A DNA stretch of 64,000 bases from Imbricaverruca yamaguchii (Eukaryota > Arthropoda > Thecostraca > Neoverrucidae), in the NCBI GenBank assembly GCA_034440575.1, contig JAOTOL010001476.1:27501-91500 (forward strand), in the 5' to 3' direction. The notes under the pieces are model-generated. The model worked only from the letters and a program-made list of their open reading frames with translations. It was not told where the DNA came from and ran no database searches. Both the position numbers and the translations under genes were made by a program. Shown here in pieces: positions 52,585 through 63,414 of this stretch. The first letter of the stretch is position 1; each line of letters begins with the position of its first letter.

Positions 52585-52857
52585 TGCTCTCAACACGCGC
52601 GTAATGCTCGCGCGCATGCTCATCTGTTTTGTCAGAGGCGACAAATGCCCACTTCTGGCCATCGTGTCAGCAGTGTCAGAATGTTCTGACAGGAGTTGTG
52701 TCAGGAGTGTCACTGTCAGGCCAGGATTATGATCCGGCTAGCATATCGCCAGTGGCGTATTAAGGAAATGCTTCATGATGCTTGGCCAGCTCAGGATGTC
52801 CGAGAACTCCACTGGGTTTGGCTATGCTTAGCGGCCGGCTTACAAGTCTACGCCTAG

Positions 52858-53383
52858 CTATGAAAAAGATTGTTGGCTTTTAGAGAGAGTACAAAAGAGG
52901 GCTACAAAAATGGTTAATGGCATAAGCAACCTGGCATATGAGGAAAGATTCAAGAAATTGAATATGTTTTCACTTAGATATAGAAGGCTGAGAGGAGATC
53001 TCATCGAGGTCTTTAAATTTGTCCATGGTCTGGAGAGGGGATACCTTGGGGAAATGTTTGAATTGAACAGAAATGATGCAATTAGAGGTCATACATTCAA
53101 AATTAAAGTGAACCACAGCAGGACAAGGTTAAAGCAAACTTTCTTCACCAACAGGGTAGTAGAACACTGGAACCAGCTGCCAGAAAACATTGTCAGTAGC
53201 AGCACATTGAACATCTTTAAAAACAGCATAGACAAACATAAGAATAGAGGGCTTGCTTTTCAGTATTGCATGGAGGGCTGATCGACAGATTTGGTGGGCA
53301 ACTGGTTCAGTGTACAGAGTGCAACCAAGAAGGGCCTTTGTGGCTCATAGTTGCGCTAATTTTTTATGTCTTTATGTCTAAGT
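52858..53383 (+). pseudogene. 5'-truncated CR1 copy (3' end of ORF2)
   Basis: Begins CTAGCTATGAAAAAGATTG within ORF2, continues through QKRATKMVNGISNLAYEERF and HGLERGYLGEMFELNRND to the natural stop after QYCMEG. The 3' UTR follows, then two TTTATGTC tail units. It retains the sequence that is interrupted by the mini-element in the 19-kb copy, so it serves as the undisturbed reference. 5' truncation is the usual outcome of LINE reverse transcription. Confidence 0.9.
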
Positions 53384-54465
53384 GCCTTCAGAAGTTACCT
53401 GGGACACTTTCCATGCTGTTGCACAAGGTGCTGGTACGCTTCGACTTTCGAACGTCCCTCCGGAAGATCCTCCTACAGCCAGTGAGAAATGTACCAATCA
53501 TGAGTCCAACAACTTCATGAAAATATAGTGTTGGATCCGATAACAAGCCGAGTCCACCAACAAACACAGGTTCGTGGCATTCGTTTTGCCTTCTGCATGT
53601 TGAGACCAGTGGCGTCGCCACGAAATTCTTCCAGGGGGCAAGATCGAAAGGGGGCCTCCTGCTCCCCGAAAAGGGCCTCCATTGTGTCAGGGCCTCCTAT
53701 TGTTCGTAAGCCCTTAGTATGGTTCGGGAATGGGAAACATGATTTCATATTAATGTACTGTTTGTTCTTGGCATGGTGCATTATTTACTCAACACGCAAA
53801 AGCAATAATTTTTTTCCCGCTGAAAACTCGGACATACCAAGGTAGAAATAAGTAATATGTGGATAAATACCTAAGTGTCAAAACCAACCAACGTCTCAAT
53901 GCTTTTTCGAACAGAAGAATCTTCCCTCTAGCCTCTAGATTACAGCGAGGCTGATGCTAAGCATATCTTTCAGACATCTCTCACTGATCAACCCACCGTT
54001 ATGTCCTCCAAGGATAACTGAGTATAGCTAGATTTATCACTACTGTTATTTATTACCACCAGCTTGATGCCCTAAGCAAAGCTTAGGCGATCATTTCTCA
54101 GTCCTAGGACGATAATTTCGCGAAGGTTACATTGGTTTTCTGATAGGAATCTTAGGAATGTGTGATTTTTTTCTAACATTTCGTGGTGGTTGCAAGGCAC
54201 CTACCAAACAAGTTAAGATAACAAATTCTTCACGAATTAATTCACACGCATGGTATTTCGACCGCAATTTTGTCAAAGGGGACTGATCGAAATGAAATGA
54301 TTAGTGATCAACTAAATTATCCTGTGGAGGGGCCTAATCTGCCACTATCTTTCCTGATTCGTCGGATTTAAACCCTAACTCCCCCACCCAATTCTACGGT
54401 ATTATTTTGGTATCCCTATTGGTAAAAAACAAAGAGCCCACGGTATCTGGGAGCGCATTAAAGAC
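53384..54465. other. No supported gene; repeat scraps
   Basis: Around 53600-53690 the phrase CCAGTGGCGTCGCCACG..AGGGGGC looks like a common invertebrate interspersed repeat. TGTCAAAACCAACCAACG (about 53878-53895) resembles a bare SINE tail. No exon seen. Confidence 0.45.
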
Positions 54466-54478
54466 ACTAAGTTTTTTA

Positions 54479-54785
54479 GACATTGCGTGAGACGAAATGT
54501 ACGACCCTCAATATACCAGGAGGTGCTGAGTTTACTCAACATCAAAAGTAACGTTAGGGATTATGCTATATTACTCAACGTTTCGGCCAGGGCCCATCAT
54601 GATGATGTGATTTGACTCCTGATGATGGCCCCTGGCCGAAACGTTGAGTAATATAGCATAATCCCTAACGCTACTTTTGATGTTGAGTAAACTCAGCACC
54701 TCCTGGTATATTGAGGGTCGTACATTTCGTCTCACGCAATGTCTAAAACCCAGGAGCACCTAAGAACCATTCTTCGTTGTATTAA
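54479..54785. mobile_element. Foldback element, 122-bp arms, 13-bp target duplication
   Basis: The arm 54479-54600 is the reverse complement of 54622-54743 with two mismatches, and the loop is 21 nt. About 40 bp of unpaired sequence follow on the right. The unit is flanked by the direct repeat ACTAAGTTTTTTA (54466-54478 and 54786-54798). It sits in the intron-side DNA just downstream (minus-strand sense) of the exon at 54820-55076. The CTGATGA..GAAACG core and the inverted arrangement recall Penelope-like retroelements, which often insert as inverted partial copies. Confidence 0.8.
54619..54641 (+). ncRNA. Hammerhead-ribozyme-like core
   Basis: CTGATGA (54619-54625), a GGCC/GGCC stem with a CCT loop (54627-54637) and GAAA (54638-54641) match the conserved order of a hammerhead core with stem II. 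A CGTT..AACG pairing (54642-54645 with 54667-54670) could form stem III. An extra U before stem II and a C where the cleavage-site U would be expected suggest a degenerate or inactive copy. The arm on the left has a diverged core. Confidence 0.35.
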
Positions 54786-54819
54786 ACTAAGTTTTTTATT
54801 TCATTTTAACAAAACTTAC

Positions 54820-55076
54820 TTAGAATGAAGGTCGTGTTCTCCAGATTAGGTTGCTTGAACCACGACATATGCATTGGCCGATGAAACTGGTTTAGGATAA
54901 AGAACTTCTTGTCCACGTTCTCTGTCATGGCTTCAACCACACAATAGAAGTTGTCCACTAAAATTGGCCTTAAACAGTACAAGTAGGCTTCAGGCATTCT
55001 GAAGTTCGGACGCCTGCCTGGGAGCTTCACCATTTCAATGATGGCAAGACCAGCAAAGGTCATTCGGACCATTGTT
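54820..55076 (-). CDS. Internal coding exon of an unrecognised gene
   Basis: On the minus strand a T-rich tract (TGTTTGTTATCTATTCTAG) precedes a 257-bp open frame that ends at a consensus donor (TCTA|GTAAGT-type, GTAAGT complement at 54814-54819). The frame reads TMVRMTFAGLAIIEMVKLPG..RMPEAYLYCLRPILVDNFYC.., then AMTENVDKKFFILNQFHRPM and ends PNLENTTFIL. About 85 residues, mixed hydrophobic and charged, with no obvious membrane span. Codon use and the two strong splice sites make this the best host exon after the transporter. I cannot name the protein. The neighbouring exons lie outside the visible coding signal; a 56-bp minisatellite fills the upstream side and a foldback element the downstream side. 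Confidence 0.65.
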
Positions 55077-55259
55077 CTAGAATAGATAACAAACAAACAA
55101 AAACACAATCGGCTTTATAAAAGCTAATTATGCTTTTTGTGGTCTGCATCATGCGGTTAACCTGGCAGCCTGCAGCGAAGCCCCCCCCCCCCTGTGTTGC
55201 AACAACCTCTGTCAGATTAACATTCAGATATTGAGGAGAGTGCAGCGGAGAACAGTTAT

Positions 55260-56622
55260 CACTCACTGAGAGGCATTGTCCGGTCAGGGCTCTACCCTGC
55301 GGAGTACCGTTATCCGTCATACAGAGGGACATGGTCTGGTCATGGCTGTACCCTGCTGAGTACCGTTATCCGTCACACAGAGGGACATGGTCTGGTCAGG
55401 GCTGTACCCTGCTGAGTACCGTTATCCGTCACACAGAGGGACATGGTCTGGTCAGGGCTGTACCCTACGGAGTACCGTTATCCGTCACACAGAGGGACAT
55501 GGTCTGGTCAGGGCTGTACCCTGCTGAGTACCGTTATCCGTCATACAGAGGGACATGGTCTGGTCATGGCTGTACCCTGCTGAGTACCGTTATCCGTCAC
55601 ACAGAGGGACATGGTCTGGTCATGGCTGTACCCTGCTGAGTACCGTTATCCGTCACACAGAGGGACATGGTCTGGTCAGGGCTGTACCCTACGGAGTACC
55701 GTTATCCGTCACACAGAGGGACATGGTCTGGTCATGGCTGTACCCTGCTGAGTACCGTTATCCGTCACACAGAGGGACATGGTCTGGTCAGGGCTGTACC
55801 CTGCTGAGTACCGTTATCCGTCACACAGAGGGACATGGTCTGGTCATGGCTGTACCCTGCTGAGTACCGTTATCCGTCACACAGAGGGACATGGTCTGGT
55901 CAGGGCTGTACCCTGCTGAGTACCGTTATCCGTCACACAGAGGGACATGGTCTGGTCAGGGCTGTACCCTGCTGAGTACCGTTATCCGTCATACAGAGGG
56001 ACATGGTCTGGTCATGGCTGTACCCTGCTGAGTACCGTTATCCGTCACACAGAGGGACATGGTCTGGTCAGGGCTGTACCCTGCTGAGTACCGTTATCCG
56101 TCACACAGAGGGACATGGTCTGGTCAGGGCTGTACCCTGCTGAGTACCGTTATCCGTCATACAGAGGGACATGGTCTGGTCATGGCTGTACCCTACGGAG
56201 TACCGTTATCCGTCATACAGAGGGACATGGTCTGGTCATGGCTGTACCCTACGGAGTACCGTTATCCGTCACACAGAGGGACATGGTCTGGACAGGGCTA
56301 TACCCTGCTGAGTACCGTTATCCGTCACACAGAGGGACATGGTCTGGTCAGGGCTGTACCCTGCTGAGTACCGTTATCCGTCACACAGAGGGACATGGTC
56401 TGGTCATCGCTGTACCCTACGGAGTACCGTTATCCGTCATACAGAGGGACATGGTCTGGTCAGGGCTGTACCCTGCTGAGTACCGTTATCCGTCATACAG
56501 ATGGACATGGGCTGGTCAGGGCTGTACCCTGCTAAGTACCGTTATCCGTCACACAGAGGGACATGGGCTGGTCAGGGCTGTACCCTACGGAGTACCGTTA
56601 TCTGGCACACAGAGAGGCATAG
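55260..56622 (+). repeat. 56-bp minisatellite, about 24 copies
   Basis: The unit contains GAGTACCGTTATCCGTCACA, CAGAGGGACATGGTCTGGTC and AGGGCTGTACCCTGCT. Variation is limited to a few sites (CATACAG/CACACAG, CTGCTG/CTACGG, AGGG/ATGG), shuffled between units. End units are diverged. Because 56 is not a multiple of 3, the same peptide recurs in rotating frames; these are not genes. Confidence 0.95.
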
Positions 56623-57462
56623 TCGTGATTCGTGATTGTGACTGTGTGGTTTCAGGAACATGTCACCACGGATACACTCATGATTTTTTATAGGGGGCAG
56701 CGTGTTTTTGAACACATTTAGTTGGAAACAAAATGGAAAAAATGTAACAGCCTTGCGCAATATTGCTAATGTATGTGGAATTATATATTTTGAAAGGCAT
56801 GATCAGCGGTAGAAGTAGCATGTAAAATGGTAAAACGAACAAGGATATAGGAAGATCCCGGAGCATTAGGCTCTCTTTTATCTCCTCTGCATACTACATG
56901 CTTAACATGTGGTATGCATGTCACATGTATGATATGCATTATGCATGGTCGCATCTATGAATGCTTGATATTCATACATGAGACCAAAGTACATGTCACG
57001 AATACGACCAAGGCATCATATCGACCTTGCACCAGGGCACCATACCGACTTTCACTGCGGGCGCAGAAGGTATTTACACCAATATTATCTGGCCCCTTAT
57101 CTTGCGCCAATGTTATCTGATGAAAAACACGGAAGGACGCGGGAGAATGCTTGGCAGTTCGCCAGCTGAGATGTAAAATGCATTGTAGAATACCTCTGAT
57201 ATTCCAGCGGTGTAGGTGTAACAATGGTGCGCTAAGCTGACGGTAAGCATAATGCGATTAACTGGAATAATCGTCTTTGACGGATCATTCAGTGGGATGG
57301 TGCCTTTGGCATGACTTCAGTCCCATACACTCCTGGGAAAACGACACGATTATTTTCAGGGGTATTTACTGGTGTTGCCGTGAGCTTAAACACGCAGCCT
57401 GAACACTTCGTGTCACCCGAATGTGTGCCTCGATACCGTCATGTCACACACGTGTTCATCAG
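56623..57462. other. No gene seen
   Basis: No supported gene. CATG/ATGC-rich simple sequence lies at about 56890-56960. Confidence 0.5.
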
Positions 57463-57574
57463 TGGCGAATAACTTCCGGGGAACCCTGATGACCCCCGAG
57501 GAGTACGCACGGCTTGATGACGTCTCGCTGATGAGCGCCGTGGTGACGTCAGAACACAAAGGTCGAGTATCCTG
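57463..57574 (+). CDS. Candidate internal exon, unrecognised
   Basis: Between an acceptor-like TTCATCAG| and a donor TCCTG|GTGAGG lies a 112-bp open frame reading ANNFRGTLMTPEEYARLDDV, then SLMSAVVTSEHKGRVS. The peptide looks protein-like (acidic, PEEY-type helix) and the other frames are closed by stops. The acceptor has a weak pyrimidine tract. No family recognised, and a chance frame remains possible. Confidence 0.3.
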
Positions 57575-57914
57575 GTGAGGCTGCATGGTCATCCCCAGTA
57601 TACCACCTGGCGACATCTCTGCCACCGGAGAAAGTGAAGGCCACTGGGCTGGCTTATGCAGGTACAAATCCTGTCGCAGTTTTTTCTTCTTGAAGAAATG
57701 ACGTTTGTGCAGATCGAGTCGAGCTGAGGTTCTGCGCAGTTGGTGGCGTCGACACGTGAATATCACCACGTCGACCCTGGACATGCAGCTCCCGTGACGT
57801 GCACGCGGCTCATGACCAGCGGACATGCGGTCTGACAAGTGCGAGCTGTTGTGGCTACCGCCGATATATATGCAGTCTGTTCATCCCAGGCTCGATCTAT
57901 GATTGCACTTGTTA

Positions 57915-58062
57915 ATGTGTGCGGGTGCGTGTGTGTGCGTGTCTGTGTCTGTGTCTGTGTCTGTGTGTGTGTCTGTGTCTGTGTCTGTGCCTGTGCCTGT
58001 GTCTGTGTCTGTGTCTGTGGCTGTGCCTGTGCCTGTGTCTGTGCGTGCGTGCGTGCGTGCGC
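57915..58062 (+). repeat. (GTGTCT)n-type microsatellite
   Basis: Imperfect GTGTCT/GTGCCT hexamers flanked by GTGTGCGT and GCGTGCGT runs; Z-DNA-prone alternating purine-pyrimidine sequence. Confidence 0.95.
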
Positions 58063-59200
58063 GTCATGTGCTGAAAAAGGTATCCTGCTCATATTCGATT
58101 ATCAAAATTTATTGCTCCTCACGTTCGGCATAACAGAGTACAAATCCAGCCCTGGTACGGTGCGCTAGTCGAGCAGGGGTCGCTTTGCTTGCATCTCACG
58201 TCGGTGTGCTGTAGCAGATGGTACGGTCACGGCGAAAAGCTGAGGTGATATCAAGATCCATTCTACCCATAGAGTTATTGCGGACTGCAGGAAATGTTGA
58301 GATATGTGCGCTGCATATCTCCTTCCCTGCAATGGTGCCCGTTTCTGCCATAGCTCACCTCGAGGAAATTATATACCTTGTGCACATGTCACAGACATGT
58401 CGCAGACAAGTGTGGACGCTTCATGCCCAACAGCAACATTGAAAACACTTAAACCTGAAGGGATGTTGCGACTTAATTTATATCTTCATTCAGGTGGCAA
58501 ATGTAAGGTTTCTCTTGGACATTTATGGTTCATGGAGTTAAAGTCACTGCATTAAGAATACCGTCCAACAACATAATTTGGTTCATAGGCTGACTAGCTC
58601 AGATGATGCTGATGTAGCTGCGGCAGCCCCATCCCCAGCTCAATCTGCACCATTTGCGTTGCGTCAACAGAATCTCGTCTAACCTCCCGCTACTTGTTGG
58701 GTATCAACTCTCTCGTGTTTGGTCAATTGACGGTTCGGTTTTGCCACGCGGGCTTCTTCGGTAGCTTGTTGCTGTTGTACCGCATGGCTCCAACAAGAGA
58801 GCATTCGGCAACGGTAGGATAACAAACTACGACAGAGCATCAGACAACAACAAAAGAGCAAGCCGACAACACAGCATCAGACAAGAGAATTGCCACACTT
58901 TCTCAAGTTACTTCCCTTAGGCTACTTAAAAAAAATTCAGCCCTACGGTGATGACGTATGTGTGCGTGTGTGTGTACGCCAATTTTCGAGACATGTTTTG
59001 TGGTTTCGCATCGCCTCCCCCCCTGTCGAGCCGGCCTGCAAATCTACCTCCGCCGGGCCTGGGAGGGGGTTTGGAAAGCCTCCCATAACTTCCGATCTGC
59101 GTAAGCTAAGTTAAAACTTAAAAGACCGTCAGAATGCTCTCGCCATGGAGAACCCGAAGCATACCTGCCTTTTTACGGATAATGTGGTCATAAGAGATCA
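58063..59200. other. No gene seen
   Basis: No supported gene. Open frames are short and without recognised motifs. Confidence 0.5.
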
Positions 59201-60020
59201 TGTTAGTTCAATACGTGGCCTTGGACGTAAATCCATGAAATTGTGACGATTTTCCGCGCTCCGACGCTAGACATCTGGATCGGTCGCAGTTTGTCGTTAC
59301 CTCTTCTGAATTTGGAGGTATCCAGATCTGTTTTAGAAGTTCCGGTGTGATCTCTAGGTGCACCGGTTCGTTTTTCGGCCCTAGGCGTAATATTGTGGAC
59401 CACTACTTGATTTGTTACCACCGTAACTTTTTTTTTGGTGGGGCTCATGCGGTATTTTTTCGGGGAGGGGGGGGGGGGGAGCTGTGCGATATATTGTGCC
59501 CAGACATAAGTTGGTGGGGTCCCAGCGCGATTTTTTTACTCCAGCTTGGTTTGTCCGGCCCGCTGTGAGTAGTTTTCTGTGGAGAGGGGGGGGGGACAGG
59601 CGCAATTTGTCGGGCCCGTTACGATTGGGGAGGCTGGCATATTTTTCGGTGCTCTATTCGATTGTTAGTGCCCCTCATGGGAATTGCTGGGGTCGCCTGC
59701 TCAATTTTTGGACGCTCCTAGCTTAATTGTTTTTGGCCGTTTTTTTTTTGGTAGTGGAGGTCGCATTTCCGAGTGCCGGTGTGATTTTTCGCAGATCCGA
59801 CTAAATATTTGTCTCCCGTGTGCAATTGTGCGGTACCCACACGCTCTTGGAGGACCTGCGATTTGTGACCAAGGAGGGGTGTTTGGCGTGATTTTTGCGG
59901 CCTTGATGTGATTTGTGTGGCTTTCGGAGCGATGTTTGGAGTCCCGATGCGACATTTGGTGTTCAAGTGTGATTTTTGAGGCTGATTCATTTTTTTTAGC
60001 CTCGGCGCGATTCTTCGTGG
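59201..60020 (-). repeat. Degenerate satellite, inverted block
   Basis: Phrases of the GTGCGATTTTTCGGGCC / GGTGTGATTTTT type repeat about every 20-40 bp. Their reverse complement matches the units at 33.3-39.2 kb, so this is the same satellite in the opposite orientation. G runs occur at 59464-59478 and 59585-59594. Confidence 0.65.
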
Positions 60021-60895
60021 GCCCACCAACCTCTCAGAGGAAGAGGAGAGAGAAAGTTCTCCTTTTGTCCCCCCTCGGTACGTCACATCTTACTCCAGTT
60101 GACTTTATGTTCAGGCGAGCCCCAGTTGTCCTGGGAACAGGTGGCACTTCCTATCACAGATACCTACACAAAAAATTGCATTCATGGCTGATGCGCAATT
60201 TTCAAGATCTAAAATTAACAATGGAATTAGGGCTCATGGCCAGTGTGGAAATGAATATTTCTTATTTTGATGTAACTTGCGATTACGGTAGCAAATCGCA
60301 TAGCACAACAGCCTCATGCTACCAAAGTGAAAAACCAACATCTCACATATCTTAACTGAAAATGTGTTGGCTATGCCACCTACCCACACCCACTGAAGAA
60401 ACATTGGGGTGTGGATAATTATATGGTCTTTAAAAACGTTGCTCCTGTCTAATTGTTTCACATTTCACACAAGAAATATCTTAAACCGACATAAATGCGC
60501 TTTCTGTAGGAATTTATTCATCCCACCCTAATGAGTTTCTTTTGAAATCTTGTTCTCTGACCGAGTAAAAAATGTTGCGTTAGGGGTGAGCCCCATTATC
60601 CTTCGGCAAAGCCACAGATCCCGTAGGTTCGTCCGCAAGTGCATAACAGTACCAGTGTGTTCCGACGATGGCCTTGGAATGAGTTCAATAGTCATCTCGC
60701 AGACCATGTCGATGCCCATTTGATAGCCATGGCAGCGACCAGCGGACCTTGCTGTTCGGGGTGCTGTTGACCGGTGGAGTCGCTGCCTGCCGTCAGCTCA
60801 CCACTGGCGTGGGAACCTTGGGGCCCCGAGCTTCACATAGCCTCGGCAACTTCCGACTGGCAGAGGCGGATATCGGCGCTGCTCACGGTGCCAGC
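60021..60895. other. No supported gene
   Basis: Several open frames (for example minus strand 60528-60719) look mildly protein-like but have no recognised domain or paired splice signals. Confidence 0.4.
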
Positions 60896-60908
60896 CGGGG
60901 TCAGGAGG

Positions 60909-61070
60909 GGCGACGAGTAATCTAGGGGTAAGTTGCTCGTCTCACAGTCGAAAGGTTGTCGGTTCGAGTCTCACCTGTCGCTACTCTTCGCCCGCGACCA
61001 ATCGACGTGAGAGATTGGCGACGCTACATGACTTAACGGTCGCTGTGTCGTAAACCAATAACCAACCAAC
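60909..61070 (+). mobile_element. tRNA-derived SINE with 13-bp target duplication
   Basis: Same family as 1773-1937. Flanks CGGGGTCAGGAGG at 60896-60908 and 61071-61083 are a perfect direct repeat. The tail is AAACCAATAACCAACCAAC. The B-box GGTTCGAGTCTCACC is intact. Confidence 0.9.
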
Positions 61071-61239
61071 CGGGGTCAGGAGGAAATCGGCGCCGTGTGT
61101 ACTGGTGATTGGTCCACACGTGTCGTAAACAGGCGTGAAACTGTGCATGCGCTTGGGAAGCTTCAAAGCTGGCGCGAGCTTCCCTTCCCTTCCCTTCCTC
61201 CACCAAATATTTTCTACTTTTTATATGATCCGATGTCTC

Positions 61240-61241
<2 letters not shown>

Positions 61242-61305
<64 letters not shown>

Positions 61306-61311
61306 ATATGT
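61242..61311. repeat. (AT)n / (ATGT)n microsatellite
   Basis: About 28 AT dinucleotides (61242-61297), then TATGTATGTATATATG. Confidence 0.95.
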
Positions 61312-61798
61312 AGAGACCTTCAGTCGTCCTGATGGCCCGCACCAGGCATGGTCTGGCGACCTGTCGGCCTGCCTCTGGAGACCGTGGACCGGGCAAGTGC
61401 GAGAGGGGGACACGAGATGTTGCATCAGCCACCACTTTGATATGCATGCGGGAACGATGCATAGAGCGGCCCTGGGAGGTCCAAGCAATCTTGAATTCAG
61501 CAAATTGGTATTCATACGACTTCGCGACCATTGTGTCCGGTTCGTATATGGGGAACTGCGAAGAATTGGATTTGGACTTTTGCATGACCCTTCAGTGAGT
61601 AAGAAAAGAGGGAAGTGGTGAGAGGTGAATGGGATATGGGTGAGCGGTGGGGAGAGGTGAATGATAGGTGGAAAGAGATGGAGGAGAGGGAGAGCGGGTT
61701 GCGAGAGAAAAAGATGAAGGTAGAAAAGAGAGGCGTAGTGAGAGAGTTGGAGAGGAAGGGATTTCAGAAGAGACATGAAGAGAGAATGGGTAAGATGT

Positions 61799-62237
61799 GC
61801 CACAGTACTGCCACGCATTTCTACAGTACTGTCACACACGTCCCCCAGAACTGCCACGCACGTGTCCCAGTACTGCCACGCACGTGTTCCAGTACTACCA
61901 CGCACGTGTCCCAGTACTACCACGCACGTGTCCCAGTACTGTCACGCACGTGTCCCAGTACTACCACGCACGTGTCCCAGTACTGTCACACACGTGTCCC
62001 AGTACTACCACGCACGTGTCCCAGTACTGCCACGCACGTGTCCCAGTACTACCACGCACGTGTCCGAGTACTGTCACGCACATGTCCCAGTACTACCACG
62101 CACGTGTCCCAGTACTGTCACGCACGTGTCCCAGTACTACCACGCACGTGTCCCAGTACTGCCACGCACGTGTCCCAGTACTACCACGCACGTCCCCCAG
62201 AACTACCACGCACGTTCCCCAGAACTGCTACGCTCGT
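61799..62237 (+). repeat. 22-bp minisatellite, about 20 copies
   Basis: The unit is CCACGCACGTGTCCCAGTAC + TR. Each unit carries the E-box CACGTG. The first and last units are diverged (CCCCAGAAC). Confidence 0.95.
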
Positions 62238-62243
62238 GCTTGC

Positions 62244-62894
62244 CCTGGCGGCTGGCGTTCGCAGCGGTGGTCAGGACACTGGCGGCTGACCGTGACGGTG
62301 GTCAGAACACTGGCGGCTGACCGTGACGGTGGTCAGAACACTGGCGGCTGACCGTGACGGTGGTCAGAACACTGGCGGCTGACCGTGACGGCGGTCAGAA
62401 CACTGGCGGCTGACCGTGACGGCGGTCAGAACACTGGCGGCTGACCGTGACGGCGGTCAGAACACTGGCGGCTGACCGTGACGGCGGTCAGGACACTGGC
62501 GGCTGACCGTGACGGCGGTCAGAACACTGGCGGATGACCGTGACGGTGGTCAGAACACTGGCGGCTGACCGTGACGGTGGTCAGAACACTGGCGGCTGAC
62601 CGTGACGGCGGTCAGAACACTGGCGGCTGACCGTGACGGCGGTCAGAACACTGGCGGCTGACCGTGACGGTGGTCAGAACACTGGCGGCTGACCGTGACG
62701 GCGGTCAGGACACTGGCGGCTGACCGTGACGGTGGTCAGAACACTGGCGGCTGACCGTGACGGTGGTCAGAACACTGGCGGCTGACCGTGACGGTGGTCA
62801 GAACACTGGCGGCTGACCGTGACGGCGGTCAGAACACTGGCGGCTGACCGTGACGGCGGTCAGAACACTGGCGGCTGACCGTGACGGTGGTCGA
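62244..62894 (+). repeat. 31-bp minisatellite, about 21 copies
   Basis: The unit is ACTGGCGGCTGACCGTGACG + GYGGTCAGAAC, very uniform. It begins 7 bp after the 22-bp array ends. GGTCA/TGACC motifs recur in each unit. Confidence 0.95.
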
Positions 62895-63099
62895 CAGGTG
62901 CGACGACGCCGCTTTGTACTTGCGCCGTGCACAGACTGGCTCATACGACGCACTTCGGGCTTGTCTGGGCTGGAACGTCATTACGCGTCCGCGGAATGGG
63001 GTCAACGAACCCTGCGACATGATTCAACGTCTTGCGTCATGTGGTTCAGTGATGCATGGCGCGAGGGGAAGGTGTGCAGCCGGGGAGGATCGGCTCGAT

Positions 63100-63310
63100 G
63101 CCTGGCCGGGACTGCTATTGGAGCGAGTTCGGTGCCGCGGGTTCTTTTACGTCGCATTCAACCGCCAGGTCGTATGGCGTCGCCAACCTCTCACGCCGAT
63201 TGGTCGTGGGTGGACTCTGTAAATGCCGCCGGTTGCGAGATTCGAACAAACAATATTGCGATCGAGAGTCCGACGCTCTACCGACTGCCCTACCGCGGCC
63301 CGCCGGCGCC
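63100..63310 (-). mobile_element. tRNA-Lys-like SINE sharing the body of the main SINE family
   Basis: On the minus strand the head reads GCAGTCGGTAGAGCGTCGGA and later TTCGAATCTCGC (A and B boxes as in a lysine-type tRNA). The body ACGACCAATCGGCGTGAGAG..TTGGCGACGC follows, as in the SINE at 1773-1937. The two SINEs therefore share a 3' body with different tRNA heads. Confidence 0.65.
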
Positions 63311-63414
63311 GCCAGAGCGACCCACGTGATCCATCGGCGACTCCGGATCGTGTCAGCAGCTGAAGTGGCGGTCGGCACTGTGCGACGCACTCTGCAGCTG
63401 AGGCCATGTGTATG

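Noticed and set aside
51682..52713. Open frames with VDVGGRRWTS repeats on both strands
   Set aside because: A 10-bp repeat without stop codons gives such frames automatically; nothing gene-like lies at either end.
55260..56622. CRISPR-like array of regular direct repeats
   Set aside because: The 56-bp units are contiguous with no unique spacers, and the genome is eukaryotic; it is a minisatellite.
60528..60719. Protein-like minus-strand frame (MGIDMVCEMTIELIPRP)
   Set aside because: Reads like an exon but lacks a clear acceptor or donor and I recognise no family.
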